This document shows, piece by piece, positions 1 to 10,209 of a stretch of DNA of 64,000 nucleotides. How positions within the stretch are numbered: position 1 is the stretch's first letter; each line of letters begins with the position of its first letter. The DNA comes from Macrotrachela quadricornifera (Eukaryota; Rotifera; Eurotatoria; Philodinida; Philodinidae): assembly GCA_022393335.1 (NCBI GenBank), contig JAJEKB010020796.1, positions 148,739-212,738 on the forward strand, given 5' to 3'. Below the pieces are notes generated by a model. The model ran no database searches, was not told where the DNA came from, and saw nothing but the letters and a program-made list of their open reading frames with translations. The position numbers and the translations under genes were made by a program.

Positions 1-70
1 TACATTATGTTGTGCGAACGTAGACAATTATGAATATTAGATAGAACAGAAAAAATTGAAACAAAGCATA

Positions 71-1037
71 TATAGAGGGTGTTTTACAAGTTTTGAAACA
101 CTTTTAAAATGTTTCGTTCTCGCGTTTAACAAAACCAGTCTTTGAAACATTAGCATATTATTGAACACGTTTAGTACTATATAACTACAAAGATTCAGAT
201 CTATAGCTTACACTATAGATGATAACCTTTAGCAACACCAACATATACTTTTTTTCAATTTTCTTGTAGTTCGGAACTGGCCAAATATTTATACCTTCAC
301 TTAGATACATGTTGAAATCTCGGCTTTTTTTTAAAAATATGCACCATGAAAAGCTCTACAAAAATTACAATGACAAATCCCTCTTGATCTGTGTGAATTG
401 TTTCTACCAGACTCAGAATAAAAACACACATGATAATATTGCTTCTCATCATACTGTGCACAATAAAAAAAAATGTTTGGGAGACCATTTCGTTTTGCAT
501 GCATCTCACCTTGAGAAAATATTAAAATCTTGAGATTTTTTTCAAAAGGTGGGCCGTCTAAAGCTCTACAAACATTATATAAACAAATCCCCATTGGAAT
601 GGAAAAACTTCTTCGAAACCTTTTTTTATTACGCACAATATGGCGAGAAGTGGTACTGCTATATTGATCCTTTATTTTGGCTATGGCACAAACCATTAAG
701 ATAAGTTAATAGAAAATTGTTATTAGAATTTTTGTAGAGCTTTTCATGGCGCATCTTTTAAAAAAAATCGAGATTTTAACATGTAGCTAAGCCGAGATAT
801 AGACAAAATAAAAAAAATGTTGCACGATTCGAAGATGATCCCGGATATTGAAAAGTAGTATATCTTAATGTTGCTACAGGTTCTCGTTTATAGTACAAGC
901 TATAGACCTGAAACTTTGTAGTTATGTAGCACAAAGTATGTCCAATGATATGTCGAAATTTCAAAGACTTTGATCTTGTTAAATACGAGAACGAAATATT
1001 TTAAAGGTGTTTCAAAACTTGTAAAACGCCCTTTATA
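71..1037. mobile_element. Inverted-repeat DNA element (non-autonomous), copy A
   Basis: The two ends are inverted copies of each other for roughly 150 bp. The left end begins GGGTGTTTTACAAGTTTTG near 77 and the right end, read on the minus strand, begins GGGCGTTTTACAAG near 1031. Both lie next to TATA, compatible with a TA target duplication as in Tc1/mariner-like elements, although the duplication is ambiguous in such AT-rich flanks. Inside, the word AAGCTCTACA occurs at 351 and again at 561, 210 bp apart, and an inverted copy lies near 733-780. No transposase reading frame is visible. A remnant of the same family lies in a dynein intron at 20.37-20.84 kb. The family assignment is inference. 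Confidence 0.7.
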
Positions 1038-1221
1038 TATAAAATAAGAGTTGTATACATTATAAAAGAACTAAAAAAGAAGCTCATTATAGCAGTAATA
1101 AGGGGGGTATCTTCTAATATGCCTTTTGCATTATTCTTTTAAGAGGGTTCTTCTATTATGGGGGGGGGGGAAGTCTTCTAATGTGTCAAGAGCTTTACTG
1201 AATAGGTTCTATTAAAAAGCA

Positions 1222-1665
1222 AAACATAGCACATGATGCAGCGTGAAAAGGTCTATAGTTTATAAAGGACTGTTTATTTTATAGTTGTACTTTTTATTTT
1301 AAAAACGGACAAAATTCTGACCGACCAAATTTCGACTTCGCGAGAACAATGTTGCTTTTTGGTAAAAGATGAATTCGTTTTTTCTTATCTTATGCTTTTG
1401 TTACCTGATCTACTTTATTAGAAAAAACGAAATACACCATAAGATGCAGCGTGAAAAGCTCTACAATTTACAAAGAACCATTATAAAAAGATGCAATAGA
1501 AAAAATTAGAATTGATCTTTTACCAAAAAAACAATGTCGTTTTTGCAATGTCAAAATTTGATCGGTTAGATTTTTGTCCATTTTGAAAATAAAAAATGCA
1601 ACTATAAAATAAGCAGTCCTTTATAAATTATAGAGCTTTTCACGCTGCAAATTGTGGCATATTTG
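1222..1665. repeat. Inverted-repeat element with 208-bp internal direct repeat, copy B
   Basis: The arm at about 1222-1375 reappears inverted at about 1500-1665. Shared features are the GCAGCGTGAAAAG word, a TTTATAAAGGACTG-like stretch and a GGTAAAAGAT-like stretch. The word GCAGCGTGAAAAG occurs in direct orientation at 1238 and 1446 (208 bp apart) and inverted ending near 1648. The architecture, two spaced direct units closed by an inverted one, matches the inside of the element at 71-1037 and the array at 3.9-4.5 kb. No coding capacity is visible, so this looks like a relic of a non-autonomous DNA element. A poly-G tract of 11 bases lies just upstream at 1160-1170. Confidence 0.6.
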
Positions 1666-1784
1666 GGTTTTTTTAACACAACTTATTCAATGGTAATAAA
1701 ATGAGATGCAAAAATTCTGCATGTTTTTGTGCCACACCCATTATGATACAAATGGTACAAGCCAGTTAGCAACAAAAACAATTC

Positions 1785-2300
1785 TTATCGATATTTTATT
1801 ATTATAAGTTCATTTGAATAGTAATCAAATAGCATAGAAAGATACAGCAAAAGACGCTCTATCGTTTCATTGAAAAAGACATTTTTCTTAAGCGGTCTAT
1901 AGGAAATTAGGATCGGGACGTCATTACTTTTGGTATGCCCTAAGTATTTTACTGATGTCCATATCAATGATTTCTCAAATATAAAGAAAGTGTACATTGG
2001 AGAGAAAATTTTTCTTGATTGAAACAGTTTAAAATCCTCAAAAGACATATATATAGAACATCGTTCAATATCATGTATTAAATTAGTAAAAGAAAAAATA
2101 CAGAGATTTCTTGCTCGATAGTGGTCTTTTTTTCTTTTCATATCCGTTCGTTTATTGAAATCCAGATAAAAAATATTTATATCTCGTTCACAAGATAGTA
2201 TATTTCTTGAAGTTTTATTTCCTATAATTTCGGACAGTGTTCTATCGAGCAGGTAGACAAGTCCAATCAAAAATGTTGTTTCTCTTACTTTCATTCTCAT
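1785..2300 (-). CDS. Unrecognised 171-aa reading frame
   Basis: An ATG-initiated frame runs 171 codons without a stop in strongly A+T-rich DNA, where stops should be frequent, so it stands out from its surroundings. The product would be rich in Ile, Leu, Lys, Phe and Ser, basic in its middle (an RKKDHYRAR-like stretch around residue 60), with a hydrophobic start (residues 8-20). I recognise no domain or family. It lies between inverted-repeat elements, so it could be an exon of a host gene, a transposon-derived fragment or chance. No clear neighbouring exon was found. Treat it as hypothetical. Confidence 0.3.
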   Translation of the reverse strand: MRMKVRETTFLIGLVYLLDRTLSEIIGNKTSRNILSCERDINIFYLDFNKRTDMKRKKDHYRARNLCIFSFTNLIHDIERCSIYMSFEDFKLFQSRKIFSPMYTFFIFEKSLIWTSVKYLGHTKSNDVPILISYRPLKKNVFFNETIERLLLYLSMLFDYYSNELIIIKYR

Positions 2301-2986
2301 TATTAATAATATTCATTTTGTCTGCTTTAAGTAATAGCCCTAAGGAACATCTTTGCTATTTCAGCGCAAGATTCTTGAAAGATATGATCCGGATCCTGTC
2401 AGAATTTTAGAATCGAAAAAATAAAAGACTTTTACTCTCATCTTTTAGAACGTGATTGGAATTCCTCGAAGATTTTGTCCAGTATCATGGCAAAGTCTTT
2501 GTAGAATTAAACTAGGTTTTCTTCAGAATGGCATTAGGTTCTTGGCAGAATCTCTAAATGAAATAGTAGAGAAATGAACATATAGAGTATCAATCGTCTA
2601 GATCTCCAGTTGACATATTGATCAGCTTACTCAAGCTGAATGTGTCATATTATACTATGCAGAGGTGGGCAAGTACGGTCTTTTTGCAGTACGAGTACAG
2701 ATGCATAAAGACGCAAATACAAGTTTTGCTAACGATTGTAGAAAAAATATGCCCCATTTATGTTAACAGCAAAGTATTGAAATAACTAACAATCAAAACG
2801 TTTTTTAACTATTTTTTATTGTCAAATTTCAAGAAGAAAAATTACAACAAAATTTATTATATTCTAAGAAAGTTGTTGGTATTGTCCAATATATTTAGAG
2901 ATATACATATTGATATCTTCCCTACAACGATATTAGGACATTTCCATTTTTGTCCTGCTATGACATGTATATGATTTTTCCTTTCC

Positions 2987-2989
<3 letters not shown>
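2301..2989. other. Non-coding interval
   Basis: A+T-rich sequence with no reading frame or RNA gene that I can support. It ends in the AT microsatellite. Confidence 0.5.

Positions 2990-3025
<36 letters not shown>
2990..3025. repeat. (AT)n microsatellite
   Basis: An uninterrupted run of alternating A and T, about 36 bp long, followed about 30 bp later by a shorter TATATATACACACATACG stretch. It is a simple sequence repeat that is likely length-variable. Confidence 0.9.
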
Positions 3026-3028
<3 letters not shown>

Positions 3029-3279
3029 TGATTATTCTAATTCACGATCCTATATATATACACACATACGTATACATGTTCGTTCGTTCCTCCTGTTCTC
3101 TTCACCTTCTTAACATTCTTGTTCTCTTCTATTATTGCTTATAGTTTTACAAAAGTAAACAAACGTTTTGTTTGTTAGTTTCTGCTCGATGTAGATATAT
3201 ATGGGGCATTCTAAAAGTTTTTTCGCCCGGCTCTTCTAAAAGCTTCAGCTTGCATTCAAGTATACTGTTATAATGCTTA

Positions 3280-3729
3280 CAAGGGAAGGTCCCGAGGTGA
3301 TGACCCGAGTTAACGGCTCATATTGCGAGGGTTTGCTACATTGAGTGTCCTGATGTCAACTATGAAACAATTATCGGCTGAGGCCGAACTAGTGAAAAGC
3401 GGTAGTCTAGCACTTTTCACTACTTCGTGCATAACTTACAAATGACGATAGTTGAAGTCTTGTTTTTATGATTTTTTTTGTCTGATGGAGATCCTGAGTC
3501 TTCAATTATCGTCATTTATCAGTTATAAGATTCTCCTATAATATTTTTTTTGAAAAGGTCGATAACAGCTGTATATATGCACCAAGTAGTGGAAAGTGCT
3601 AGACTACCGCTTTTCACTAGTTCGGCCTCAGCCGATAATTGTTTCATAGTTGACATCAGGGCACTCAATGTAGCAAATCCACACAATATGAGCCGTTAAC
3701 TCGGGTCATCACCTCGGGACCTTCCCTTG
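3280..3729. mobile_element. 450-bp palindromic MITE nested in another element, TTA target duplication
   Basis: The ends read CAAGGGAAGGTCCCGAGGTG and its inverse and are flanked on both sides by TTA (3277-3279 and 3730-3732). Inverted arms extend about 145 bp each (3280-3425 and 3586-3729) with very few differences. The central spacer contains a further inverted pair (GACGATAGTTGAAG and its inverse), so the whole unit is close to a single perfect foldback. A 3-bp TTA duplication is typical of PIF/Harbinger-type elements, but terminal sequence alone does not prove the superfamily. It interrupts the larger element at 3205-4661. Confidence 0.8.
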
Positions 3730-3912
3730 TTAGACATATTTAGGATTATGTGCAAAGTTTCAGGCTTATAAGTATTGTGCTTCGCTGTGATCCATCATTG
3801 CTTTTATGATAGGTGCACGCAACTTGCTAACAGATAATCCATCATAAATAGAAGAACTTTTCATTTCATTTTTTGATTCCTAAATATCTTTTATTAAAAA
3901 ATCAAAATATGC

Positions 3913-4530
3913 TAAAAGATGTAGCGTGAAAAGCTCTACAATTTACATAAGACAGCTACTTTTGAAGTTGTCCTGTTTGTTTTGAAAACCGAGAAAATAC
4001 TGAACAATTAAATTTCAATGTTGCAAAAAAAGTGGTCTTTTCTGGTATGCAACGAACGCGTTTTTTTTCTTATTCATCAATTGATAAGTTTTATTTAAGT
4101 AAAACAAAATACACCATAAGATGCAGCGTGAAAAGCTTCATAATTTATAAAGAACAGTTTATGTTATATATGCAACTATTGTTCTTAAGTAAAACCAAAA
4201 TTATTAGAGAGAGAAATTTTCTAGGATGCAAAATTTCTACACGAACGAAGACTTCCCTTTTTTTTTGTAATTCATCCTTTTATCACTGAATACGTTTTCT
4301 TTTCAAAACATGGAACATGACGAAAGATGCAGTGTGGAAAACTCTACAATTTGCAAACAATAGTTTTAATTTAATTGCGTTCTTTTTATTCTGAAAATGA
4401 AAACAAAATTCTCTAAATTACTTATCGTAGCGTCGAGATTTGATTGCTCAGAATACTTATTTATTTTCAAAGAAAAAGTATAAATCAACGTAAGCTTTAT
4501 ACTGTAGATTGTAGAGTTTTTCACGCTGTG
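3913..4530. repeat. Tandem array of ~205-bp units closed by an inverted unit
   Basis: Degenerate copies of the word GCAGCGTGAAAAGCTCTAC start at 3921, 4123 and 4329 (spacings 202 and 206 bp) in direct orientation, followed by an inverted copy ending near 4529. Flanking words (ATACACCATAAG-like before, AATTTATAAAGAAC-like after) also recur, so the unit is longer than the core word. The same layout occurs at 1.2-1.65 kb and inside 71-1037. No protein product is credible; short open frames here are by-products of the repeat. Confidence 0.65.
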
Positions 4531-4661
4531 TCTTCTGGTATATTTTATTATTTTTTTCACAAAATGTTTTAAAGGATTCAAATATGAAATTCAAAGTTTA
4601 GAATACTTCAATGCAAACTGAAGCTTTTAGAAGAGCCGGGCGAAAAAACTTTTAGAATGCC

Positions 4662-5019
4662 GTATGTATGCAATCTACTAATCCTACAGAACATCTAAAG
4701 TTTTAGAAAAAATTATGTTTTTCTTCTATAATTTCTGTATATCTACATAGAATGGTAAAAGAACTCTTACAACAGGAATTTATAAAGTTTCACCTTCATT
4801 GTTTTTATTCTCCATGTTGATCCATTCTAGGAACTATATCTATTACGTGTTAAAACTACCACTACGAATTTTTCAATGTATCTATTATGACAATACTTTA
4901 ATAAAATGTTTTCGACATCTCTCTTTTCACATGGACAAACAATGTATATATTTATACATAAAAGGCGTTTATTATTAAATACCATTAAATTCATGAAAAA
5001 TTAATTATAGTCTAAGGTC
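4662..5019. other. Non-coding interval between elements
   Basis: A+T-rich spacer with no gene, RNA or repeat structure that I can support. Confidence 0.45.
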
Positions 5020-6115
5020 AGTTTACTTATCTTTTACAATCATTCATTGAAAAATAATTTGAATACAATGAAGGCACTCTAATGTCTACATTCCCAAAGA
5101 CTTTATTTTCTCACTGTCATCAAAATTAGTTTTTTAAATTTTTTATCAGTGTGAAGTTATTATTATAGAAAAGCATCTATATATTCTGATAGATCTTAAA
5201 ATTCTCTATCAACCTGTATATTTCCTTATGTTCATTTATTGTAAAGAAAATTTAAGTCGAATGTAAACATCCTCAATCGTCAAGTATTAAAAATCTACAT
5301 TTTTTTTGTTACTTTTGTAGTATTATGTTTGAAATTATTTTTCCTGTGGGAAAAATTTTTTAAAAAGTAAATATAGATTCTCATAGAGCTTGAAATTCTC
5401 TATCATTCTATGTATTTTTATGTCGTTTTGCATTCATATACTGAAGAATAGTTCGAATATAATGTAGGTACCATCCTTCATAAACTGTAAAAGAAATAGA
5501 GTTTTTACTACTTCTTTTATTTTTTTTTCGCCAAACTTCAAGATGATTGAGCATGATGAAGTAGCATCATAAGATATGATTATGTGTTCCAAAAGTTACT
5601 TCTGCACCAATAGGAAAGTTGAAATAAAAAGTAACTTCTTACTAGACAATTCAAGTTTTTGAAATTTTTCTAGCAGAATACCTACGTTATATACGAAATA
5701 TTCTTCGCTGCATGAATGCGAAGCAAGACTGAAATATATAGAATGATAGAGAATTTCATGCGTTATCAAACGGTGTACTTTCTTTTACATAATTTATTTC
5801 TTCCGGTTAATAAATAAAAAAAACCGTGAAAAAATGTAGATTTTTGATACTTGTCAATTGAGGATGTTTTCTATTCGACTCAAATTTTCTTTACAATAAA
5901 TGAACATAAGGAAATATACAGGGTGATAGAGAATTTTAAGATCTATCAGAATATATAGATGGTTTTCTAAAATAATAATTTCACAGTAATAAAAAATTTA
6001 AGAAAACTAATTTTGATGACAGTGAGAAAATAAAGTCTTTGGGAATGTAGACATTAGAGTGCCTTCATTGTGTTCAAATTATTTTTCAATAAATGAATGT
6101 AAAAAAATAAGTAAA
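5020..6115. mobile_element. Large inverted-repeat element with ~180-200-bp internal units, copy E
   Basis: The left arm (about 5028-5310) is present inverted at about 5825-6107, including long shared stretches around CATTCCCAAAGACTTTATTT and TTCATTTATTGTAAAGAAAA. The word ATTCTCTATC occurs direct at 5201 and 5395, and inverted at about 5745, 5925 and 6126. The element is therefore built from ~180-200-bp units, two in one orientation and about three in the other. No transposase is seen. It resembles in architecture, but not in sequence, the GCAGCGTG-word elements next to it. Confidence 0.65.
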
Positions 6116-6282
6116 TATATAGAATGATAGAAAACTCTACGGGCTTTGAGAATATGTAATTGGTTTTAAATAAATGTGTTTTTATAGTGACAATAAATAA
6201 GGAATACATAGTGAAACTATTTTTTCCAGGGGGATATATAGAAAACAAATGGTTCTTTGTAAGTTAATATCATTCACACAGT

Positions 6283-6400
6283 TAAAATTTGGTCGCTCGA
6301 AGTTTTAATCATTTTGAAAGGAAAAAATGCAACTGTAAGAAAGGCGATCGTGTGTCAATTGTAAACCTTTTCATGCTGCATTTTATTGCATATTTTGTTT
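6283..6400. repeat. Single inverted fragment of the GCAGCGTG-word repeat
   Basis: A stretch with TTTGGTCGCTCGAAG, AAAAAATGCAACTGTAAG and CTTTTCATGCTGCA matches the inverted unit at 1500-1665 with changes. This is an isolated decayed copy of that family. Confidence 0.5.
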
Positions 6401-8274
6401 TTTACTACGATGTGATAATTGATGAGAAACTGAAATGCAACATATGGGTGTTCAAAATATCTCATCCATTATTTTTTCAGAATTCAAACTTCATGTGACA
6501 AACTTTTTTCATTGACTTACTTACGTCTTGAGCAAAATCTTTGTTTTTACGTAATAAGTACACTTTGATATTACTTAAGTAATTGCAAAAATATATCAAT
6601 AGAAAAATTACCACGGACTTCTTCTACATATATTATATTTTGAAAAAGATAAGTTTGGTTCATTTTCCTACGATAAAAGCTTCACTTCGATTTTTTCTTA
6701 AAAAATTGGACATTTTTAATAAGAAAGGGATCTTTCACTGTTGAAATCAGATATAGTGATATTCGCAAACGACTTTAGTCTTCTGATTGTTTTCATGAAA
6801 AATTTTTAAACCAATATGATTGTTAGATTAAAGTATTTATCTTATTTCGAAAGAATTTTTAATAAATAAAAATTAAAAGAATCGAATATTAACCTTACCT
6901 GATGGTTTTATTTCGTTATTCGATAATTTCAAACTAAAATAAACAATTTAAATTAATTTAAATTAATTTAAAATTCAAGAAGATCTTGATTCGTATTTTT
7001 CAATGATTTATTATTCATACATAAATAAACAAAACTTTAACTAAATACGAGAGATATGAAGAAATTATTTTCTTTTTTCTGTATATGTTGACCTAATTAA
7101 AACTTATGTTCTGTTTAAAAAATAATAATTTTCAGACTAAAATTGCGTTTTATACAGGCAAAATTTTTTAGAAAAAAATTACTTATATTCTACATAAAAT
7201 CCTATGTTTGTATAAAAGATTCTATATCACCGAAAAAAATTCAAGTAAAACGGAATCCATTGAGGATCTTTTAATCTATCACAATTGTCTATCAAGACAA
7301 TTCAGTATCAGTACAAATCTATTGTTAATCAAAATTTTTGCTCATCACATTATACACAAACTGCAGTTTTGAAAAGCAGTTAAATCCATGTTTTCATATA
7401 TCTCTTAACTATGACTACGATATTATATACGATGTTTACTATATAGCTGCTTGAAATGCAACTTGCATGAGTTTTACGAAAGATGATCAGCAGTTCTCAA
7501 TCATCCATAGCTAGCCTGATTGATTCAAAATACTAATGAACAAATCGTTGTAAATCTCAGCGAAGTAATTTCAGTTTCCTGGGATTTTAATAAAATATGG
7601 ATGTCTAACGATCTGTTTAATATTTCAGAATTGCCTCCAATCGCAATTTTCGAAAGTCACGATTTTAACCAAGTAGATTAAACTGCCAACATCATACCAT
7701 TCATTTAATATTTACTATTTAGTTTTGACTATATTTTAAAAAGCACACTTTCAAATAGTTTAGAATAAAAACGAATTAACGTTTCGCCTTCGGTAGTTTA
7801 GTATAACTAGATAATATTCGAGATGTCATTTGTCACAATTTAGCACAACTTTTTCAAAGATAATTTATTATTGAGAGAGTAAAGATCAGAATCATAATAA
7901 GAGAGATAAACTTATTCTCTCAAAAGATATATTTAGAGAAACAAATTTTTCAATGATTCTAAGTTATAAAATAATATAAAAATTTATGAAAATATACAAG
8001 ATATTAATGCAAAAGATAATCTTAAAAATAAAATATTATCTGTTCGATGTGTATCAATGTAAATAATTATAGTCGAACAAAAACTATAGTTTATTTTTAA
8101 CCTTAGACTAACATGAACTCTTTATCTTCGTCTTAGCATGGGTTTTTCACGTGCTCGATTTTTTGACTTATATTTATGAAAAATAATGAATTTTTATTTC
8201 AGCATAAATCAACAGGATCTGAACTATTTTTTAAACTTTCTTTGAATACATCTGAGAATAATAATAATACCTGC
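6401..8274. other. Gene-poor interval downstream of the ART gene
   Basis: About 1.9 kb of A+T-rich DNA with many stops in all frames. I see no exon series, RNA gene or clear repeat other than short AATTAATTTAAATTAATTT-like palindromes near 6950. Confidence 0.5.
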
Positions 8275-9144
8275 TTATTGATGTGGATATTGATTGAGAA
8301 GTGGCTGAAATAGGGTTGAAATTTTGTGAAATTTCCTTGAAGGAATCCAAATATAATTTTACAGTTTAATTATTGATTAAATAAAAAGAAAAGATTGACT
8401 TACTTTTGATGGAGGTTCAAGAAGCGCATATGGTGGTTCAATTTCTTTAAGTTGTATCATATGAAGACCACTTGGCTGATTAAGACAAGAAACAACTTTG
8501 AATTGTCGTCCAGGTGGAAGAAGAATTTCATCTTCATTTTGAAAAAACGAATGATTCCGAACATCTTTTCCACTTTCACATTCGATAGTAAGGAAAGTTC
8601 TTGTTCCTGTCGAACCCAAAAATTGTTCATTTTTCAAAACCTTCATAGTCGATGTACATGAACTAAATCCCCACCAAATAATTTCTTTTCCTTCAGAATA
8701 ATCTTTTGTCATATCACGTTTAATACCACGATAAACAAAACGTTTTTCTGATGGTAGACGTGCAAATGCAGTTAAAATTAGTTTTAGATATAAAAACCAT
8801 GGAATTAATTTGTCTCGATTTTCAGAACGAAGAGTTGCATTTAATACATAATAAAGACATTCTTCTTGTGGTTTCCATTCCATTGAATAAAGCATTATTG
8901 AAGCTGATTCATCTATCGAAAGATTATCAGCTGGAGGATTTTTACATTTCTTTTTAGCAATATATACCATTCGTTTAACATCAGGTACAACTGAAACTAT
9001 TGGTTCAACAGCTTTTTCAATTGCAACCAGAGGTTTTTTTTCATAACCTTGAATAGGCATTAATATTTGGAGAGGTTCTTCAGCAAGATCTAAAAATCGT
9101 TGATTATGCTGGGAATCATTATTATCAGGATATTTTGAAGCCAT
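8275..9144 (-). CDS. NAD(P)(+)-arginine ADP-ribosyltransferase (ART family)
   Basis: Predicted mono-ADP-ribosyltransferase of the arginine-specific (ART/CT-like) fold, which transfers ADP-ribose from NAD+ to target side chains. The R-S-E signature is intact: FVYRGIKRD (R, about residue 140), [10 protein letters not shown] (S, about residue 160) and [10 protein letters not shown] (ExE, about residue 205). There is no signal peptide, so a cytosolic location is inferred. Exon 1 (8404-9144) encodes 247 codons and ends at a consensus donor (AAAA|GTAAGT). A 99-bp intron (8305-8403, acceptor TTTCAG) joins in phase to a 10-codon last exon, giving 256 aa. Reading through the donor would instead give a 255-aa protein ending at 8377. 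The length is about right for the catalytic domain alone. Such ARTs form large families in bdelloid rotifers. Confidence 0.85.
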
Positions 9145-9359
9145 TTGTTAATATCAAGTTTCTAATTAATTCTTAAAAAATACAAAAATTAATTATACTG
9201 AAGATTAATTTTTTGTTCAAATCATAATTATAATTTAAGTGAAGCCTTTACTATCAGAACTGTCAAAGAGATCAAAGATGAATTTTTATTTGAATACAAT
9301 TCATAGCTTATATAAAAATTTTCTATTATTGAGGTAAAAAATAAAATGTTGCTTCAATT

Positions 9360-10110
9360 TATATATATCAAGAAGAATGTCAGTGTGTCTGTCTGTTCGT
9401 TATGCATTCGGCCTTGTACTAGCTAGTATCACCAAACTTTCCATGGTGCATCCCTAGGCTCGGAGGAAGGTCATAGCGGGATCACCCACTGAGGGTGTGA
9501 TGGGTGTGGGTGTATGAGTGAAATCTCACCCATGTTATATGGCAATGAATTTTGCAGAAATTCAGCGAATTTGTTATGATTATAAGATTAATCATTTTGT
9601 ATCGATGGTTCTTTGGTCTAAATGTGAAAATCGAAGGTTTCTAACAGGTTATAAGAGAAAAAAAATGTATACAAGGGTTTCCTTGATTCACAACTATGGT
9701 GTATTCATTTGTTTTCTATAACTCACAGAAACAACGTATCTGTTCTTATTCTTGACTCACAACGATGACGTATCTATATATTTAAAGAAGAACGTTTGTC
9801 TGTTCGCTATGCGCTCAGTCCGTGTGATAGCTAACGTCACAAAAGTTTCCACACTATTTCCTTAGCTTCTGAGGAAAGTCAACTTGAGGTTGGAACCACC
9901 AAACGGGATACGTGGAAGGGACTGGGTGAAATTTCATTGCGAGCAATACAGATCGAGATTCTGATGAGTCTGTCCGCTATGTATTTAGTCATCGTGAGAG
10001 ATAGCGTCACGGAACTATCCGCATCAGTTCCTTATGCGCGCTAATGAAAGTCGGCAGAGTGATTGGGGGTGAGAAAGGAAGGCGTGCGTGAAACTTCATC
10101 CAAGTCGTAT
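9360..10110. repeat. Three degenerate direct copies of a ~160-bp unit
   Basis: Units starting near 9372, 9790 and 9965 share the order GTCTGT(T/C)CG(T/C)TATGC, then AGCTAxxGTCAC, then a CTTAG(C/G)xxxGAGGAAxGTCA block, then GxGTGAAATxTCA. They are noticeably more G+C-rich than the surrounding DNA, which suggests an origin in a mobile element or other imported sequence. The first two are separated by about 230 bp that contains two versions of TTGATTCACAACxATGxxGT. No reading frame spans them. I cannot name the family. Confidence 0.55.
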
Positions 10111-10209
10111 GAGACTGTGATTTTATTCACTTTCTAATCAAATGACGCAGTTCAATGCAATTTTGAGAGTAATCGTGTCGAAAGTAGATGCGAGTGAGGG
10201 TGTCAGCTT

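Larger units (their letters stand above)
3205..4661. mobile_element. 1.46-kb terminal-inverted-repeat element, copy C
   Basis: The first ~59 bp (starting GGCATTCTAAAAGTTTTTT at 3205) are repeated almost perfectly inverted at the right end (finishing at 4661), with only about two differences in the terminal 59 bp. This is a well-preserved DNA transposon end pair, so it is probably younger than the other repeats nearby. The inside contains a second, nested palindromic element (3280-3729) and a tandem array of ~205-bp units (3.9-4.5 kb). No transposase is visible, so it is non-autonomous. Flanks TATATATG and TATGTATG could be a degraded 8-bp target duplication, but the AT-rich context makes this uncertain. 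Confidence 0.8.

Noticed and set aside
331..696. 121-codon minus-strand frame inside the element at 71-1037
   Set aside because: It spans the two 210-bp repeat units (210 is a multiple of three), so the open frame is kept by duplication. The product resembles no protein and the opposite strand is equally open nearby.
4032..4289. 85-codon plus-strand frame
   Set aside because: It lies wholly inside the ~205-bp tandem array and has low-complexity composition.
9961..10020. CTGATGAG sequence suggesting a hammerhead ribozyme core
   Set aside because: The required downstream GAAA and the flanking stems are absent; it is part of the third copy of the local repeat.
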